From the NCBI GenBank assembly GCA_036362985.1, contig JAYGXS010000002.1:85163206-85227205 (forward strand): 64,000 nt of DNA. Reading direction: 5' to 3'. A program made the position numbers and the translations under genes. The notes beneath the pieces were generated by a model. That model was not told where the DNA came from, searched no databases, and worked only from the letters and a program-made list of their open reading frames with translations. This stretch comes from Ligula intestinalis (Eukaryota > Platyhelminthes > Cestoda > Diphyllobothriidea > Diphyllobothriidae). This document shows positions 35,041 to 46,359 of the stretch, one piece after another (position 1 is the first letter of the stretch; each line of letters begins with the position of its first letter).

Positions 35041-38000
35041 GACGATGGTGCTGCAACACTTATGACCGTCCCTATTGTAATTCCTCAGACACTCAAAATT
35101 TGGCACTTTTTGTTCCTCCCTCGCCGTCATTTTACCTTACCTTCGTTACTAACATTATGACCCTTTACGTGTGTCCTTCTTACCGTTTCCCTTTGAAGTC
35201 TTCTACGTTTTTCTTTAATGGCTACGTACGTCACTCTCTCAGTTGCCACAATTACAGTTCTCTGTCTTTCCATACCGTTCTTCATTAATGTTTGCTTATC
35301 CTTCGTACCTATTAATTGTTTCGAAAAGTTTAACTACAGAGGACATTTACATTTTTCTTCATAAAAGGACAACAATGGGTAAGGAAGCCAAGACAAAGCC
35401 GGGCTTCCACGCTAGTGGAAATTAAGCCAGATTACTGAATCTTTTTAAATTTTGTTTTTCTTTTTCTTTTTTATCTACCGATGATATCGGTCATTAAAGT
35501 CAGGCCTACCAACGACAAGTGTTCTCCCTTCCTATCATATTTCATTCCCCCTTTAACCTCCTACAAATTGATTAAGTATAAGCATCCTTTTCAAGTTATT
35601 GACTGCTGTACTTTGATATAATTAGTATCATTCAGAATAAAATTAAAACTTAATTAAACGAACCAGTTATAGGACCAGAACTCGTCAACCACGTCAGCCT
35701 ATAAGATACAGATAAGCAAACTGTTACCAGGAATAAAATGAGAATCATACAGTGGACCAATTTCGCATCCTGCATAATTATTGCATGGACATTTTATCAC
35801 CTCTTTCTTCTTCATAAAAACGTTCATTCTTCATATCTGGATACGCTTTCCTGTTGAATAATCTAAAACTTCAAACTAAGCCCACCTCAGAAACCACCGA
35901 TATCTAAAATACGAATAAGTAGATCTTTACCTCGGAAAGTCTATAATTATTCCAAAAAATTCAACTTTTGAACGTTGAACCCAGTAACAAATATCTAGCG
36001 ATCTCTAGCTAATTTTTCTACAAAGTCCAATAATGCCCTAACCCACCGTTCTGTCTGTCCACGCAAGCGTACGTACCGAAAGCGCGCGCGCTTGCTCTTA
36101 GGTTTTTCAAACCCCCTTCCCCACCGAATAGCCGTTGTTTGGCAACTGAGTGCACGCAGGTGTTCTCAGCAAAAAATATCGATCCATTGTCGCGAGACGC
36201 GCCGTTCCGTACGCCACGGACACCTGGTCACGGCGCGAACGCCACTCTCCCCCACCACTGACTCCATTCACTCTCCAACCTCACCTTATTTCGCACTCGC
36301 TTGCGCCTTCCCCCCTGGTCCGCGCGTAGAGGACGATATGGCTGCGGGATCGGCGAGTGCATGCACTCATCACATTGTCCGAAATTGGGTCAGGTGTGGT
36401 GTGAGTGAATTCTATAGGAAACCCGACGGCCAGAACTGGCGAAACTGCTTTTGGTCGTGGGAATTTCTGTATTGATTTCCTGCATTCTTTAAGTCATCGT
36501 CGTTTGTTGAATCAAGCAACTACGGTGGGTGGCATAAGTCATCGTGCGGGCCAGTGAGGTGCGCTAAACACAAACCCACAAGGGGTAAACATGCTAGACA
36601 GGGGAGGGGGAGATATGCATAAGCCGAAATGTAGGTGAGGGGATGTGTACGTGAGAACCACGAGGAGGGCATAACATGCCTACGCCTACTGATGAGGAGC
36701 TTAGCTCTTGAGAAATGCTACTAGGGAAATGGTCATCCAGACATTTGAGGATGGAACATACAGAATGTACTTGTTCAAACTAAAAGTCTTGTTTAATAGA
36801 ACGACAGGTTATGTTGCTAACAGTGACTGAATCTATTGATATTGCTTCCTACATCGATTACCACTGCAGCTTTTAAAATTCTTTCTGTGATAGTTTCTGC
36901 GACAGGGCTCTAAGTTCGTGGTCCAACAGATGGTAGATCGGACTCTTAAAGGAGAACTCCACAGCAAGGGTGGAAAATCGAAGTGTCTAGACATAGTTAT
37001 TATGCGTACTTAGCCGTCACAGACTGGCTGTCAGATTCACTCAATAACAACACCCCCACTTTCCACCTCTGAGATTGCTCAGAGTGATGTACGCCACATG
37101 GATAATCTAAAAGACACGACAAAAAACCTCACCAAGTTTTCAAAATTTTATCACCATGACATTCGCAATGATAATTAAAATATACGTTCTGCGTCGATGA
37201 ACGCAGATGTGCAGTAACTTTTGACATCAGAGGGATTAATTGCACTGACTGAATAACCCTGTGAATTTACTTTCAGTTCCAACTAAACAGCAGATTTTAC
37301 ATTACTTAGTGGTCATTTACACCTGTGGCAATATTTTATGACAAATGCACGTTTGCGTTTTTCTATACCGTTGAGACAAATTAATTATACAGCGTATGAT
37401 CATAGATTGCGCATCAATGTCTACAAGTGGCACTGCATTATACTTTTACTCATCAAAATATTATAGATGCATAATGTGAACAAGACCGTTGTGACTTGTA
37501 TCTCACTCAATCTGGGGTAAGAGTTCTCATTCTAGCGTATTATTTCAGTCTCTTGCCACTTCGGCCCATTTAAGTGCGTGAATCCATGAAGATTCCTTTT
37601 GATAATTTTCATTGATTTTAACATAAAATCTAAACGGAGGCATTTTCCTGTTTAGACCATCCTGAATGTCCTATTTGCTGAAATATGGCAAAAAGCTATT
37701 TTTCCGCAAAGATCACCGTCTTAACGAAAAAGACTAACTTTAAGAATTATATGCATATTCGCAACTGTTGTTTTAAAGGGTTATGGTAACTGTTGCCATA
37801 TCAACAGGACTCTAAGGAATAATGAGTTTTCGTAGGGATCATGTGCTAGAAAGTTGAACAAATGGTAACCTGTCTTTCATACTATACGGTTTTCATAAAT
37901 TTCATTGTGATCCATGAAAAACGCAAAATTCTCAGCACTGCAGTTACTACCCTGTTGAACTGTCATGCCATGGATGCAAAGATAAGAGGATTTGCATGCG

Positions 38001-39715
38001 AACATGCAGAGACAAATCCTCTTAAGTGTCTTATATATGTTAACGTTGCACTACTATATACTAGTATTCGAACGTTTAAATGTTTATCTGGTTTTCCGCC
38101 TTTTTAAGAAAGCGCACGCTAGAAAGTGAACAACAAAAGCATAATTATACAGGATTAAGACTGTAATTGGCATTAATTTATGCCAACATTTTTGACAGGG
38201 ATCAAAATGGATAACCTTAGTAGGTAAACTATTCTAAAGGGCTTTTTCAGCATCGTTTAAGACTGGATAAAAGTCATTATCCTGATCAATACTTTCGTGT
38301 GTTATGCTCGTTACCGGTAGCGACATAGTTTTTGGTTATTAACAAAGTTTTTTGATTAACTTTGTGAATATTTTAATTGCGATCCGTTCAAATAATTGTA
38401 ATCTTTCGAAATAAAATCTTATCGACGCTTTGATCTATGTATGTTGGGTGTAAAAAAAGCAGCGATCTTTTAAAATGTGCGTTAACTGTTGTGAAGACTG
38501 ACTTTTTCACCAACTGCAACTGTTGAAATTATTGCAGTTTCTATCCTATTTTATGTCACTGTATATTAAAAAAGGGAGATGAAGGATCCGTTAAAAGCTT
38601 TAATTTTTGGCGGTGTTAGTGCTCAGTATGAAATTAATTGTGCTTACGGAGGGTTCTAATTTACAAGTTTCTTCATTCCGGCAAAAATTCGAAGTAAATT
38701 CGTTAATCGTAACAGGAAGCCTACTGAACGACATAATGCAAACTGCAAAATCGGCCACGATCTGATTATTTATAATATGACGAATTTCACATTTAACTAA
38801 AAAACCGAAGTACCATACGTACGTTTCAATCGAAAACACAATATAAGCAAGAGTCACTGTATTTCATAGATAGAAAAAGGGATGGTCGAGCATGACTTGA
38901 ACGTGATCTAAGAAAACGCTTATACTATCACTTAGGACATCCTCAAGGCTTTTAAGTTAATACTTGGAAACGCAGCCCACTTATTATGCCTCTTATATCA
39001 AAGAATATTTTTTGTAATTCACAAAGGGAAGTGTTGTTTCTCACGTGGTGGTGAAGATACATAAATTAGGAATCTCGCAAAAGGACTGGACAGAGATCGT
39101 TCCAATGACAGACTCCGTTCATGATCCAGACAGCAGCATATCAGGAAACTAATGTCCTAAAATGCATAGCGTCTGTTTGCTAAAATGAATTGTGCCATAA
39201 AGGTAACCGTCTGGCACGCCCCAGATTAAAAGACTTGGAAAGAAACGTGCCCTTCTGGATTTACCATACAACATTCAGTGTCCATAATGGGTTATTAAAT
39301 TTTTAAAAAGACGGAAAAAGATGTAATAGCAGCTACCAAGCGGTACTGCGCTCAATCGGAGACTCAATCTTCATTTCTAAAGATTCGTACCAAAGATGTC
39401 CGCCATTCGTATTTGCGCTTGCGTTTCGTCCTACAAACCGGATTTGAAGACGCGATGTTCTTCTCCTAATACTATTATGCAAAACCTATTCAATCAAGAA
39501 TCTACATAAATTGTTAATGTTTTATCACATTGACAACACAAATACTAGCTTATTGTTAGAATTTGTCGTACCCGGTACCGCATGGCAGACTTGAACTGCG
39601 ACAGACGTATTGGTCATTTTGGCCATCAATTGCCAGAGATGATGACGGAAAGGCTCTTCTGCCATTATTAAACATTCAGGCGAGTGATAAAGAAAGAAAT
39701 ATTTTATGCGTTATC
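35041..39715. other. AT-rich stretch without recognised genes
   Basis: The only notable items are a GC-richer island at 36050-36480 (open plus frame of 127 codons without a known motif) and a perfect 12-bp hairpin at 37983-38024. It could be intronic or upstream sequence of SMKR1. Confidence 0.35.
37983..38024. repeat. Perfect 12-bp inverted repeat
   Basis: TAAGAGGATTTG at 37983-37994 pairs exactly with CAAATCCTCTTA at 38013-38024 around an 18-base loop. The context is AT-rich and non-coding. Confidence 0.7.
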
Positions 39716-39942
39716 ATGGGGGGAAAAAGTTGTCTTTGGTGGCGTTTAAGATATACAGGAGTAAGATATTCGGGTAGGTAAATTAGCTTATTTTCAAATA
39801 TAAATTACTTTATCTCAACGAAATTATTAATATGGTCAAACACTATACTATCAAAAACCTGACCTTTAACACTCCATATTTCATCTTTTAAACGCTTTCT
39901 CATACAGCCAAAATGATAAATGTCTGTATTCCTGTCGTTTAG

Positions 39943-40215
39943 CCACCGAAGAAGGGAGGGAAAAAGGGAGAAAAGAAAGACGAGTCCAAAGAAGAGAAAC
40001 CTCAGGAAGGAGGTTCAAATGACAAAGACAAGAATGCAAAAGACCCCAAGGCGAAGGATAAACCCCAGGCCACTCCTGTGTCAATACCTCACAACGTTGA
40101 TATCCTTGATCCCCCAGCAATAGATAACCTTTATTATATTGCCCATGACGTGGCTTCGGCCATGGCTTACCGAAATTACGGCTGGCCTCTTGGCAAGAAA
40201 AAGAAGAAGTTTTGA
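39943..40215 (+). CDS. SMKR1: Small lysine-rich protein 1 (SMKR1), final exon
   Basis: The exon opens after a TCGTTTAG acceptor and runs 90 codons to TGA at 40213-40215. It begins PPKKGGKKGEKKD, continues as a Lys/Glu/Asp-rich linker and ends with VDILDPPAIDNLYYIAHDVA, then SAMAYRNYGWPLGKKKKKF. The VDIL.P.A..NLYYIAH.VA...........WP.GKK block is the diagnostic C terminus of SMKR1, a short conserved protein of unknown biochemical role that I associate with ciliated cells. A possible first exon at 39716-39760 (ATG GGG GGA AAA, phase-0 donor GTAAGA) would add 15 residues, but it is uncertain. AATAAA signals follow at 40431 and 40462. The neighbouring minus-strand gene is convergent. Confidence 0.82.
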   Translation, partial: PPKKGGKKGEKKDESKEEKPQEGGSNDKDKNAKDPKAKDKPQATPVSIPHNVDILDPPAIDNLYYIAHDVASAMAYRNYGWPLGKKKKKF

Positions 40216-40430
40216 TTTTTTGCAGCCTATTATCGCATTCTTCCTTTGTAATGAAAAGAGCGCCATGGATGATAAAACATAACTTCGGTTGCATTTTTCA
40301 TGATACTTTATGATCTGTGCCATTTTTATTTTCGAGTATCTTCGCACTTGGTTGAGTGTCGTAAGAAGATGACAATTTTATTTGTGTGCCAGCAAGCACT
40401 GTTTATTTACTATAAAGAAAATGGATTATG

Positions 40431-40467
40431 AATAAATTCCAGTTGTTTATTTTCTAAATTCAATAAA
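40431..40467 (+). terminator. Polyadenylation signals of SMKR1
   Basis: AATAAA occurs at 40431-40436 and 40462-40467, 216-250 bases after the SMKR1 stop codon. Confidence 0.6.
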
Positions 40468-40523
40468 AATCTACAATATGGCATATGGGTGTTTTTTGTT
40501 TTGTATAAAAACAGACACATCGA

Positions 40524-40529
40524 TTTATT
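40524..40529 (-). terminator. Polyadenylation signal of the convergent minus gene
   Basis: TTTATT on the plus strand reads AATAAA on the minus strand, 15 bases beyond the stop codon of the exon at 40545-40751. Confidence 0.5.
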
Positions 40530-40544
40530 TTGATATCAAAGGTC

Positions 40545-40751
40545 CTACATTAGTGTTAGGCTTGTGTATACATCCTTTAACATGCGTCTTTCGGCTATTA
40601 GGGTTCGACGCCAGTAATCTGCCCTTTTTGTAATGGGCTTCGGGAGCCCGGTCTTAGAGTTTGCGGGTGATATGCTGAGAACAGGCAATTTCATACCTAT
40701 GAGTATACTGTTTCTATTAAAATCTAAACTACTGGACGTGGCTCTTCTTAT
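40545..40751 (-). CDS. Terminal exon of an unidentified gene
   Basis: A minus-strand acceptor (TTTGATTTGTAAG) opens a 68-codon frame ending in TAG at 40545-40547. The encoded tail contains SSSLDFNRNSILIGMKL, then SPANSKTGLPKPITKRADYW and RRTLIAERRMLKDVY. The mix of basic and aromatic residues, the splice acceptor, the immediate AATAAA and the tail-to-tail arrangement with SMKR1 support a real coding exon. I do not recognise the family. Upstream exons were not found; the Helitron at 41.1-41.9 kb may lie in its intron. Confidence 0.45.
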   Translation of the reverse strand: MRRATSSSLDFNRNSILIGMKLPVLSISPANSKTGLPKPITKRADYWRRTLIAERRMLKDVYTSLTLM

Positions 40752-41099
40752 CTTACAAATCAAATACAAAGTACTGGTAAAGAGTATTCTACATTAAAAT
40801 ATAATAAGACAAGTTGTCTAAACAACAGGCCCTGAAGTCTCAGAAATAGCAAAAACCTTTAAATAAGACATGAAACACCCAATACGGAACTATAGTTCTA
40901 TCACATATTAGCGCGGAAGTCCGGCTTTGCCTTGGGCTTCCTTACATGTTGTTGTCCCTTATGTAGGCAAACTTTATATGAGAACCTCTTAAAAAATTAC
41001 GTTCAGTTCAGTTTTATTAGAAAAATATAGGTTGATACGTCTGAACTCCCTCTTTGTACATAGCTGTGATGCAGAACATGTGGCGTTGGCAGTAATTAA

Positions 41100-41860
41100 A
41101 CTGCCTTAAAGGGGCAGAACCTTTGATGTACTTGCAGACGTACTGGATGGACTTCGCTGAGTTGCAAAATTTAACAGTGATGTGGGCATCGAATACGTTT
41201 GACAGTAGGGGACAAACGGGTACAATTCAACGGTTATCAATTACAACCCCATTGGTTCGCCTTTCATTGATAACTGCATCGAATCCGCCAATCTCAGGTT
41301 ATCACCTTCTGTAGAGAGGATAACCATCGCCATCAGTCTGAGTTGCACCTAGGAATCGCTTCAGATATCTTTTGGTACATTAACCATCCTTCATACAAGG
41401 ACTGTTAGGATTTATGTGACCGCATGGGCCATGCAAATTTTGAGTTTTGATCGTTTCAAGCAGAACAGGGTCAACGGACCGGAAAGGCAAATCTGCGCGT
41501 ATGAATTTGTCGACATCAGAAGAGTGCAATTTTTCCTTTAGCCAGACCAAAATGTGAGCATGGGGCAGTCCTCTCTTTTGCCACTATACAGTGTACAAAT
41601 GACACTGAACGTCACCGAAAATTTTGAATTTTGTGCTGTTTCAGCATTTTTTCAACTTAAACTGGAATACCGGCGCGGACAAATGGCGATCCCTTGGCAT
41701 TTGACCGGAGAGCAGTTCATCAGTAATTTTAGGCCATTATGGGTTGCAGGTAGAAGTAATGAATAGATCCGGGCGTCGGAAATGTTTAACGTAAACCAAC
41801 GCATCCTGATTTTCTCATGCATATAGCGAGGTAGACGGCATTCCCCAGTCCTCGAGATCT
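41100..41860 (-). mobile_element. Helitron Rep-domain relic
   Basis: Minus-strand frames contain KRGLPHAHILVWLKEKLHSS (HxH nuclease motif intact, near 41550), then LHGPCGHINPNSPCMKDG, TDGDGYPLYRR and KSIQYVCKYIKGS near 41120. These are the ordered landmarks of the Helitron Rep N-terminal region. It parallels the plus-strand Helitron at 33.7 kb and is probably the same family. Stops near 41280 and 41220 and frameshifts make it defective. No helicase follows. Confidence 0.75.
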
Positions 41861-42206
41861 TAGCGGGCTAACCCTTTTTGCTCCTCCACCCCAGACATTA
41901 CCCACCCCCGCCCACCCCCCGTGGCGTATTCACATCCGCCAGTCACGTCGGATGTCAATCGCGAGTCTGAAACAGCTGCCTGCCACCAATGATAAAGGGA
42001 ACAAACACAGACACAGTGACACCGACACTGTCCCCTGTGTGATCGACGTACGGGCCGGCGCGCGAAAGGCGGGTGGCGCGTCGCGTGTGACTGACATACG
42101 GACAGGCGTGCATGCTTGCGTGCAGAAGGCATTTTAATCTGACCCCTGGGACCAATGATAATGGAGGTCCACACAGAGGCAGTCGAGACTTCTATTAAGT
42201 ATACAG

Positions 42207-42450
42207 ATGATGGAGTGGTACAATGGTAGAGTAGTAAACTCGACCAAGGGTTTCGGGTTTGAATCTCGAGAGTTCCAACCCTAGAGATTGGGTATAACTG
42301 GTTGATGACTGCTAAAAAGCCGGAAAGGGCAATGACAGTCTCCCTTTGCTTTGTCGGATTAACTCCATGAGGCCACTAAGCGACCGCCTGATATCACTTA
42401 AGTACGAGCCTCAAGGCACTTACGGGATAAGAATACATCCTAATCAGATA
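42207..42450 (+). repeat. tRNA-derived SINE, family B
   Basis: The A box-like TGGTACAATGGTAGAGT and B box-like GGGTTTGAATC are followed by the family body: GGTATAACTGGTTGATGACT, GCTAAAAAGCCGGAAAGGG, a CTCCCTTTG block, AAGCGACCGCCTG and AAGGCACTTACGGGATAAG. The last blocks match the copy at 60.1 kb. Confidence 0.65.
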
Positions 42451-44090
42451 TCTCGAATGAATAACTCAGTTCCAGTTCTACTAGAGTTCTCCTTATATTG
42501 TATATGTCCCCAAATGGAGCCAAAGGAGTGAGGTCCCCATGTTGTAACGGAAGCCCGGGCCGAACTATTCGCCGTCTAACTACGCCTCATGTGAGCCCCC
42601 AAAGAGAAAACACAACAAGTGTGCAGAAGGCAGAAGTCTTTTTGTGTATCAGATACAACGTATTTAGGAAACAAACGTGTGTAAACGATGTCCCTTGAGG
42701 CAATCAGATTCTCTCCTGAAACGGTGGCCGATCCCATTGGCTGTTGGCTCAGTAAGTGAATGAAGCTATAAATTCAAATTATCGACTGATTGTCTAGCTC
42801 GATGTCTTAGCTCGCCTACAGGCATATCCATAGCCTATTGTGGACGCGGTATGGCTTGCAAGCTACTACTTGTTAAGGCTGTTGTTAGGCCGTCCCAACA
42901 CCCCAAGCGGTCAACTTTGAGACCCTCCTTTTATTCTATTTCTCGCATTCTCTCATGCAGTTGGTGTTGCCCCACAGTTAACACGACTGTATGCACGCAG
43001 GAAGCGAAGTACTGCGAAGCAGTCGATATATAAAACCGTGGAAAACTATCATCGTATAGAAAGACTGCCTATTCCTTACTAATCGAAACCAATGAAAATA
43101 ATTATAAGCTGACTCTGGCTATCCTCTATCTCGATCGACAGACGCCGAGCCCGATAGGCCAAGTGCATAAAGGGGGAGACCTGAGACTTCGAACTGGAAA
43201 ATGGAATCTTCCTGTTGGGAATGCTGCTATTCCTATGATGAACCAGTACACACAAAGGCGTGTCGCGAACTGCCTCGCTGCGGCCAGGCATGTCTCCTCA
43301 ATTCTGATCAGCCCATTGTCTCGGACTATGGCTCTCTCGCGCAGTCCCTTAAATGCATTTAGCCTTTGCGTGAGAACGACTTGCTTTGTGTGAATACACG
43401 CTGCTCGCGTTCGTTCGTCTTCTCTGGCCTCTATGGTACGGGCCTTGGGTACAGCAGTCAGGCAAACTCACTGTCCGTACTAATTACAAGTACCAGACGC
43501 GGTCCGTAACTCCTCTGGACCTGATATATCGGCGGATAAAAAAAACCTAGGAGCGACCACTTCACTCTCTCTCTCGCTCATGTTTTTGTCAGTAAATTCT
43601 TTGAGAACGAACCATTTGCTTTTTTCAATTTTATGGCTGAATATTCCCTATCTCAGTCGAATTGGCGTGGACCAATTAGTGAAGGGGGACGATTGTATGG
43701 CTCGATAACCAGCTAAATCGAGTCCGAAACTCTGATGCACATGCAGAGATTGGTCATAACTGACTGACGACCTCGAGATTAACGTATAGAGGAACCTCTG
43801 TTAGCAATTTCAATCAGTTCCGGCACCGAGCTCGTCGTGTGAAACGCTCGTCTTGCGAAAAGTAGCCAATCAAACTGCCCCAGTTCACCGGTTGGTTGCT
43901 GGTGACCGAGGACTCGCGTCCTGATGGAGCAAGACTCAACGGCGGACACAGGCAGACACTCACGCACACTGACAACTCGTCAACTGAATGGAAGTTCATC
44001 AAGCCAAATACACTTTCTGTGAGTGGCTCATTCGTCAGCTGAAATGCTCGTACATGGGGCTGCTTGTCACCCGGGGCTTAACCTATGTGG
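42451..44090. other. Unassigned stretch
   Basis: No gene motif was recognised. Around 43650-43790 GGTCATAACTGACTGACGAC resembles the body of SINE family B and may be a decayed copy. Confidence 0.3.
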
Positions 44091-44094
44091 AACT

Positions 44095-45038
44095 TTGAAC
44101 AGTACGCGCCAGAATTCGTGCAACATGCCGACATATGCAAGCGATTGATACTCTTTTGCTAATCGGTATTGACTCAGGTTGTGATACTGATTACGGTGTA
44201 GCCTATGTTGTAGTAATTTTAGTCAGAGTAGGATGCGAGCTTTTTAACAAGCTTCATTCTGACCACTACCAAAAAGTATGTACTGTAAAAAGTAACTACT
44301 TGAATAGGATGTGTTTTTTTATTATCGATTCTGACTCTATTTATGAATTCAAATATATTTTATGGAAAACATGCATGGAAAAATTATCTCTTGCACTACT
44401 TTGGTATCTTTCGGTTTTAAAAAGTTGATAAATTGCCCCATAATTTTTAAACCACCTGACTGTTTCAGTCGAATTCAAGGTTTATAAACTGCGGACTGTG
44501 TACATCCTTTTAAGGGAAAAGTACGCTTTCCCCTACAGTTCAGGGAAGAAGTTACATAGTTGTCATAAAATGTTGCAATGGATGTGGAGTATAGGCAGCA
44601 TTAATAGATTTACGGATAAGATGTATTATGAATGAACGCCTCACAACCGTAAAAAGCTCCTAATTAGAAATATTTGTAAAACCGAAGGATTATCTTTCTT
44701 TAAATATAAAATTGAAAGATGGTGTAATTTTCTACCAAACAAGTACAAGACATAATTTTTCCGTGCATGTTTCCCATAAAATATATTTGAATATATGAAG
44801 GCAGTCAAAGTCAATGATAAAAACGCATTTTATTTTAGTTACTTGTTACAGTACATACGTTTTGTTAGTGGTCAGAACGAAGTTCGTCAAAAAGCCCGCA
44901 TTCTATCATGACTGCAATAACTTCAAAATAGGATTCATGATAATCAGTATCACAACCTGAGTTAATGCCGTTTGGCGAGAGCATCAATCTTTCGAATATG
45001 TCAGCATGTTGCACGACTCCTGGCGCGCACTGTAGAAG
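44095..45038. mobile_element. Foldback-type element with arms of about 330-400 bases, copy 1
   Basis: 44100-44430 is the inverted counterpart of 45034-44640. Examples are AGGTTGTGATACTGATTA against its complement near 44950, and the shared GACCACTA-CAAAA-GTATGTACTGTAA block. Outer ends read ACAGTACGCGCC and GGCGCGCACTGT. The left arm lacks about 45 bases of the right. No coding domain is present. The same arms occur at 56.1-57.6 kb. Confidence 0.72.
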
Positions 45039-45059
45039 AGTTTTCAGAGCTCTGAATAA

Positions 45060-45250
45060 ATTATCTAATACAATTGTGAAAAACTCGACGGTATTGGTTG
45101 GATTCGTACCCACACCAGTAATGCGGAGGCTTTAGTACAGCCAACGCTCTAGCTAATGAAACTACGGGGTCCTCATTGGGATCCGTGAGTTTGATCACAT
45201 TTGCGTCAATTTAATTAACCGGCCTACTGCAACGCATGGAAACCACCAAT
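45060..45250 (-). repeat. tRNA-like dispersed repeat, decayed copy 4
   Basis: Minus-strand sequence near 45163-45092 follows copy 2 base by base in places: GTAGTTTCATTAGCTAGAGC, GTTGGCTGTACTAAAGCCTC and GGTGTGGGTACGAATCC. A T run (TTTTTCACAATTG) follows as in the other copies. The acceptor pairing is lost. Confidence 0.5.
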
Positions 45251-46256
45251 TCTGAATCAGTTAAAAGTACCAGACATAATTAGTAGGCCATCTTGGCCAA
45301 TTTAAATTTATTTTACCCACGTGAGAATCAACTTTTCGGTTTCTGTGCCTTTTGCGCTGGCTTCGTCTCTCGGGAACCACAGCAGACGCGTCTTCGTCGC
45401 ATTCCCACATCCCTCCCTCAGGGCGGTCAAGGTCTGCTATACCAAACCTCCCTACGACGGGTCCATCTCTCCTCCTCTCCATCTGTCTTTCTGATGACAG
45501 AGCAGCCCCTCCCGACCATGCGGCTCCGACTCCTCGTCCTGCTCGCCGCCGGGATTGAGGCCCACCCGGCGGGGCTCCGGATCCAACAAGGGCTAAAAGC
45601 CAGCCAGCTTCGTCTCTCCTTCTTACTGTCATAGGCCAACTGCCATTGCATTGTGCCCACTCCGAGTGGAGGTGAAAACCATAGTCAACTATAGGGAATC
45701 TGATAACTAGAAATACAAATTCGTAGTGTGTCTGATAGAATTGATCTGTAATTCTTTGCTGTTAAGGAAAACAGATCTATCTTTTTCTTCATTTACGGAT
45801 AAAACGTGCTTCAACCTTGGGATCCGTAGGGGTATTATTCTGAATTGTTTGCTCCAGTTTCTTGTGAAAAAAAGCCGTCCAATAAACGAGCGTTAAGTCA
45901 CATCGAACATGCATCCTGGGTACAAAAGTCTCCACGTGTCCCACCACCCAAGTTGGATTTAAATCACCTTACTAACGAGATCACCGTGTGAATCGCAGAG
46001 TGATCTGAAGCCGCTCCGATTCAAGTTTGAACACCTAAATGCCACAAGAAAGCTTGCAGAAGATAATCGGATGTTCCACGAAACGCCCAGCTGCCCATAA
46101 CCGAACCCACGGCGTAAAACGTCATTGCGATAGAAAAGATCAAAAAAGAATTGATAAAACTTATAGGGTTCAAAAAAGGAGATATTAACTGGGCTGAACG
46201 AATAAGTCACAACCTAAGCAACTGCTGCCAACATTTATCAAAGTGTTAAGTCGCAG

Positions 46257-46262
46257 TTTATT
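46257..46262 (-). terminator. Polyadenylation signal of the RWDD2-type gene
   Basis: AATAAA on the minus strand, about 100 bases beyond the stop codon at 46360. Confidence 0.55.
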
Positions 46263-46359
46263 GCAAGACCCTATAAATGGAGGGCGGGGAAAGTAATGCC
46301 TTGAAAATGCCACCTTAAAGGCCAAAATGAATTAAGGAAGTCGGTTGACGTCTTCCCAT

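Noticed and set aside
36050..36480. CpG-island-like promoter or exon with a 127-codon frame
   Set aside because: It has higher GC than its surroundings, but no start context, splice site pair or motif supports a gene.
39563..39781. 72-codon plus-strand frame taken as a whole exon of SMKR1
   Set aside because: The frame has no ATG at its start. Only a short piece from 39716 with a phase-0 donor could join SMKR1, and that remains uncertain.
45261..45660. Overlapping long open frames on both strands
   Set aside because: GC-rich sequence opens several frames at once. No domain, start context or splice pairing favours any of them.
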